Assembly: GCA_934293835.1 (NCBI GenBank)
Contig: CAKQZO010000074.1
Location: forward strand, 1-7,828
From: an uncultured Lacticaseibacillus sp.
GTDB taxonomy: Bacteria; Bacillota; Bacilli; Lactobacillales; Lactobacillaceae
Length of the DNA stretch: 7,828 nt
Reading direction: 5' to 3'
Shown: positions 6,304 to 7,828 of the stretch, piece after piece
How the letters are laid out: every line of letters starts with the position of its first letter
Numbering within the stretch: the first letter of the stretch is position 1
Translations under genes and position numbers: made by a program
The notes under the pieces: model-generated
Database searches by the model: none
What the model saw: only the letters and a program-made list of their open reading frames with translations
What the model was told of the DNA's origin: nothing

Positions 6304-6341
6304 GACGCCACCATTACGCTCTGATGACATCTGCGCCACAC

Positions 6342-6377
6342 AAAAAAGGCGGTCTTGGCACCGACACTGCCGCCTTT
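6342..6377 (-). terminator. Main intrinsic terminator of lpdA
   Basis: In the minus direction AAAGGCGG (6377-6370) pairs with CCGCCTTT (6352-6345) around a 17-base loop, and the T-run continues to 6342. This is a rho-independent terminator for the pyruvate dehydrogenase transcript, 72 bases after the lpdA stop and upstream of the next promoter. Confidence 0.85.
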
Positions 6378-6402
6378 GGGAACGTCACATTACTGGTACA
6401 GC

Positions 6403-6430
6403 AAAAAGGACTGTGACTTTTTCGTCACAG
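6403..6430 (-). terminator. First hairpin after lpdA (tandem terminator)
   Basis: CTGTGAC (6430-6424 in the minus direction) pairs perfectly with GTCACAG (6417-6411) around the loop GAAAAA, then TCC and five T (6407-6403). It starts 19 bases after the lpdA stop. The three bases between stem and T-run make it weaker than the next hairpin, so it is probably a first, partial stop or a 3'-end protecting structure. Confidence 0.6.
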
Positions 6431-6448
6431 CCCCACGACCAGATTCGA

Positions 6449-7828
6449 TCAGATATTGACAGGAACCCCTAATGCTAATTCAGCACCATCCATGATGGCT
6501 TCACCCAGAGTAGGATGCGGATGGATCGTCAAAGACAAGTCTTCGACATTGAGGCTGGATTCGACGGCCACGGCCAGCTCAGAAATCAAGTCTGAAGCGC
6601 CAGGACCGGCAACTTGTGCCCCAATAACGGTGCCCACAGGATTAGTCACCAGCCGAACAAAGCCGTCAGTTTGCGCCAGCGAAATCGCCCGTCCGTTTGC
6701 GGCAAATGGGAACTTCGCGGCCTTGGCATCGATGCCTTGAGCCTTGGCTTCCTTTTGGGTCAAGCCGACAGTCGCCAATTCGGGATCCGTGAAACAAACG
6801 GCGGGCATCGCCTTATAATCGACCGCACTGGCCTTCCCGGCGATGGCTTCAGCCGCGACCTTGCCTTCGTAACTGGCCTTGTGTGCCAAGGCGGCGCCAG
6901 CAACGACATCCCCGATCGCATAGATGTTGGCGACGCTGGTTCGACCTTGGTTATCGACCTTGATCAAGCCTCGGTCGGTGGTTTCCACGCCAACGATATC
7001 CAGACCGATATCTGCGGTGTTAGGGCGCCGACCAACCGTGACCATCACATAATCGGCCCCGATTGTCTTGTCTGCACCATCAACCGAATAGGTGACTTTG
7101 ACCCCATCGGCAGTCTCGACTGCCTCTTTAGCCATCGCACCTGTGATCACATCCACGCCGCGCGCCTTGAACGCGTTCAAGACAAGCTTAACCATGTCCT
7201 TTTCGAAGTTCGGCAAAATACTGTCAGTGCCTTCGAGGATCGTGACATGCGCGCCTAGGTTGGCATAAGCACTAGCCAACTCAGAACCGACATAACCGCC
7301 GCCAATCACAACGAATTCTTTTGGGACTTCCGGAAGCGACAAGCCGCCCGTAGAATCCACAATCCGCTTGCCAAACTTGAACCCTTTGATCTCAATCGGA
7401 TGCGAGCCGGTGGCGATGATTAGATTCTTGAACGTATACGTCTGTGCAGAGTCTTTTTGCATCACGCGCAAGGAGTGTTCGTCTTTGAGGAACGCCGTCC
7501 CCCAAACCACGTCGATCTTGTGCTTCTTAAACAGCATGCCGACCCCACCAGTGAGACGTTCGACGACTTGATGTTGCTTCCAATCTTGAGTCTTCTCCCA
7601 ATTCAAGGTCGCGCCTTTGGACTCAACCCCAAAGACACTGCCCCCTTGAGCTTCTTGAAGCGCGTGGCCAGCGTTGATCAGCGCCTTAGAAGGAATACAA
7701 CCCACGTTCAAGCAGACCCCACCAATGAAGGTGTTCTCGATGACGGTCACCTTCTGCCCTTCTTGGGCGGCACGGATCGCGGCAACATACCCACCAGGGC
7801 CGGCACCGATCACGACAGTATCTAAATC
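6449..7828 (-). CDS. lpdA: Dihydrolipoamide dehydrogenase E3 (5' end cut by window)
   Basis: The E3 flavoprotein of the pyruvate (or other 2-oxo acid) dehydrogenase complex: it reoxidises dihydrolipoamide on E2 using FAD and NAD+. 459 residues are visible, starting [14 protein letters not shown], and about 10 N-terminal residues are missing beyond the right edge compared with the usual 468-470. It shows the FAD-binding GAGPGGY (8-14), the redox disulfide CLNVGC (Cys39, Cys44 of the visible part), the NAD-binding [10 protein letters not shown], the second FAD motif YAIGDV, and the active-site pair in HPHPTLGE near the C-terminus (His438, Glu443). All catalytic residues are intact. The GTG at 7813 is internal to the FAD motif and is not the start. 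In this family's usual operon pdhA, pdhB and pdhC would lie to the right (inference). Two terminators follow. Confidence 0.96.
   Translation of the reverse strand, partial: DLDTVVIGAGPGGYVAAIRAAQEGQKVTVIENTFIGGVCLNVGCIPSKALINAGHALQEAQGGSVFGVESKGATLNWEKTQDWKQHQVVERLTGGVGMLFKKHKIDVVWGTAFLKDEHSLRVMQKDSAQTYTFKNLIIATGSHPIEIKGFKFGKRIVDSTGGLSLPEVPKEFVVIGGGYVGSELASAYANLGAHVTILEGTDSILPNFEKDMVKLVLNAFKARGVDVITGAMAKEAVETADGVKVTYSVDGADKTIGADYVMVTVGRRPNTADIGLDIVGVETTDRGLIKVDNQGRTSVANIYAIGDVVAGAALAHKASYEGKVAAEAIAGKASAVDYKAMPAVCFTDPELATVGLTQKEAKAQGIDAKAAKFPFAANGRAISLAQTDGFVRLVTNPVGTVIGAQVAGPGASDLISELAVAVESSLNVEDLSLTIHPHPTLGEAIMDGAELALGVPVNI

Noticed and set aside
6247..6339. In-frame N-terminal extension of the LDH-like protein
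   Set aside because: It would run through the promoter (-35/-10) and the GGGAGG site, and it precedes the strand that begins the Rossmann fold. The ATG pair at 6249/6246 is the sensible start.
6614..7258. Long open frame (214 codons) antisense to lpdA
   Set aside because: It is the mirror of a strongly conserved lpdA coding frame, and its translation resembles no family. Similar mirror frames appear opposite typA, the phosphatase and the LDH-like gene.

Overview
The window looks like chromosome of a lactic acid bacterium (Lactobacillaceae), probably one of the higher-GC lactobacilli. The supporting signs are the gene set and order, low-GC Gram-positive style promoters and GGAGG-type ribosome binding sites, a TTG start codon, and a T-box controlling a methionine/cysteine gene. 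The order pyruvate dehydrogenase E3 – (LDH-like) – UPF0223 – inositol-monophosphatase family – typA matches the conserved Firmicutes neighbourhood that in Bacillus subtilis is pdhABCD … yktA … yktC … typA. The species cannot be fixed from the sequence alone.

Left part, reading right (+): about 340 bases without a convincing gene are followed by a complete T-box riboswitch (about 354-637) with an AUG specifier, an antiterminator whose bulge matches a tRNA with discriminator A, and a mutually exclusive intrinsic terminator. It controls metY (719-2005), an O-acetylhomoserine sulfhydrylase. Uncharged tRNA-Met should therefore switch on homocysteine/methionine synthesis. metY runs into a strong bidirectional terminator that it shares with the convergent typA.

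Middle and right, all reading left (-): lpdA (E3, cut by the right edge) ends at tandem hairpin terminators. A new promoter then drives a tightly packed three-gene unit in which each junction is a 4-base ATGA overlap: a lactate/malate-dehydrogenase-fold protein, a UPF0223 protein, and an inositol-monophosphatase-family phosphatase. After that comes a 290-base spacer holding a strong-looking promoter, a terminator-like hairpin and a large perfect inverted repeat, and then typA (BipA GTPase), which starts at TTG.

The most unusual gene is the LDH-fold protein at 5365-6246. The fold can be followed to the C-terminus, but the dinucleotide-binding glycine motif and the catalytic Asp, Arg and His positions are all replaced. 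It is best read as a pseudoenzyme that is nevertheless kept under its own promoter and coupled to two downstream genes. The second point of interest is the typA leader, where the promoter lies immediately upstream of a terminator-like hairpin.
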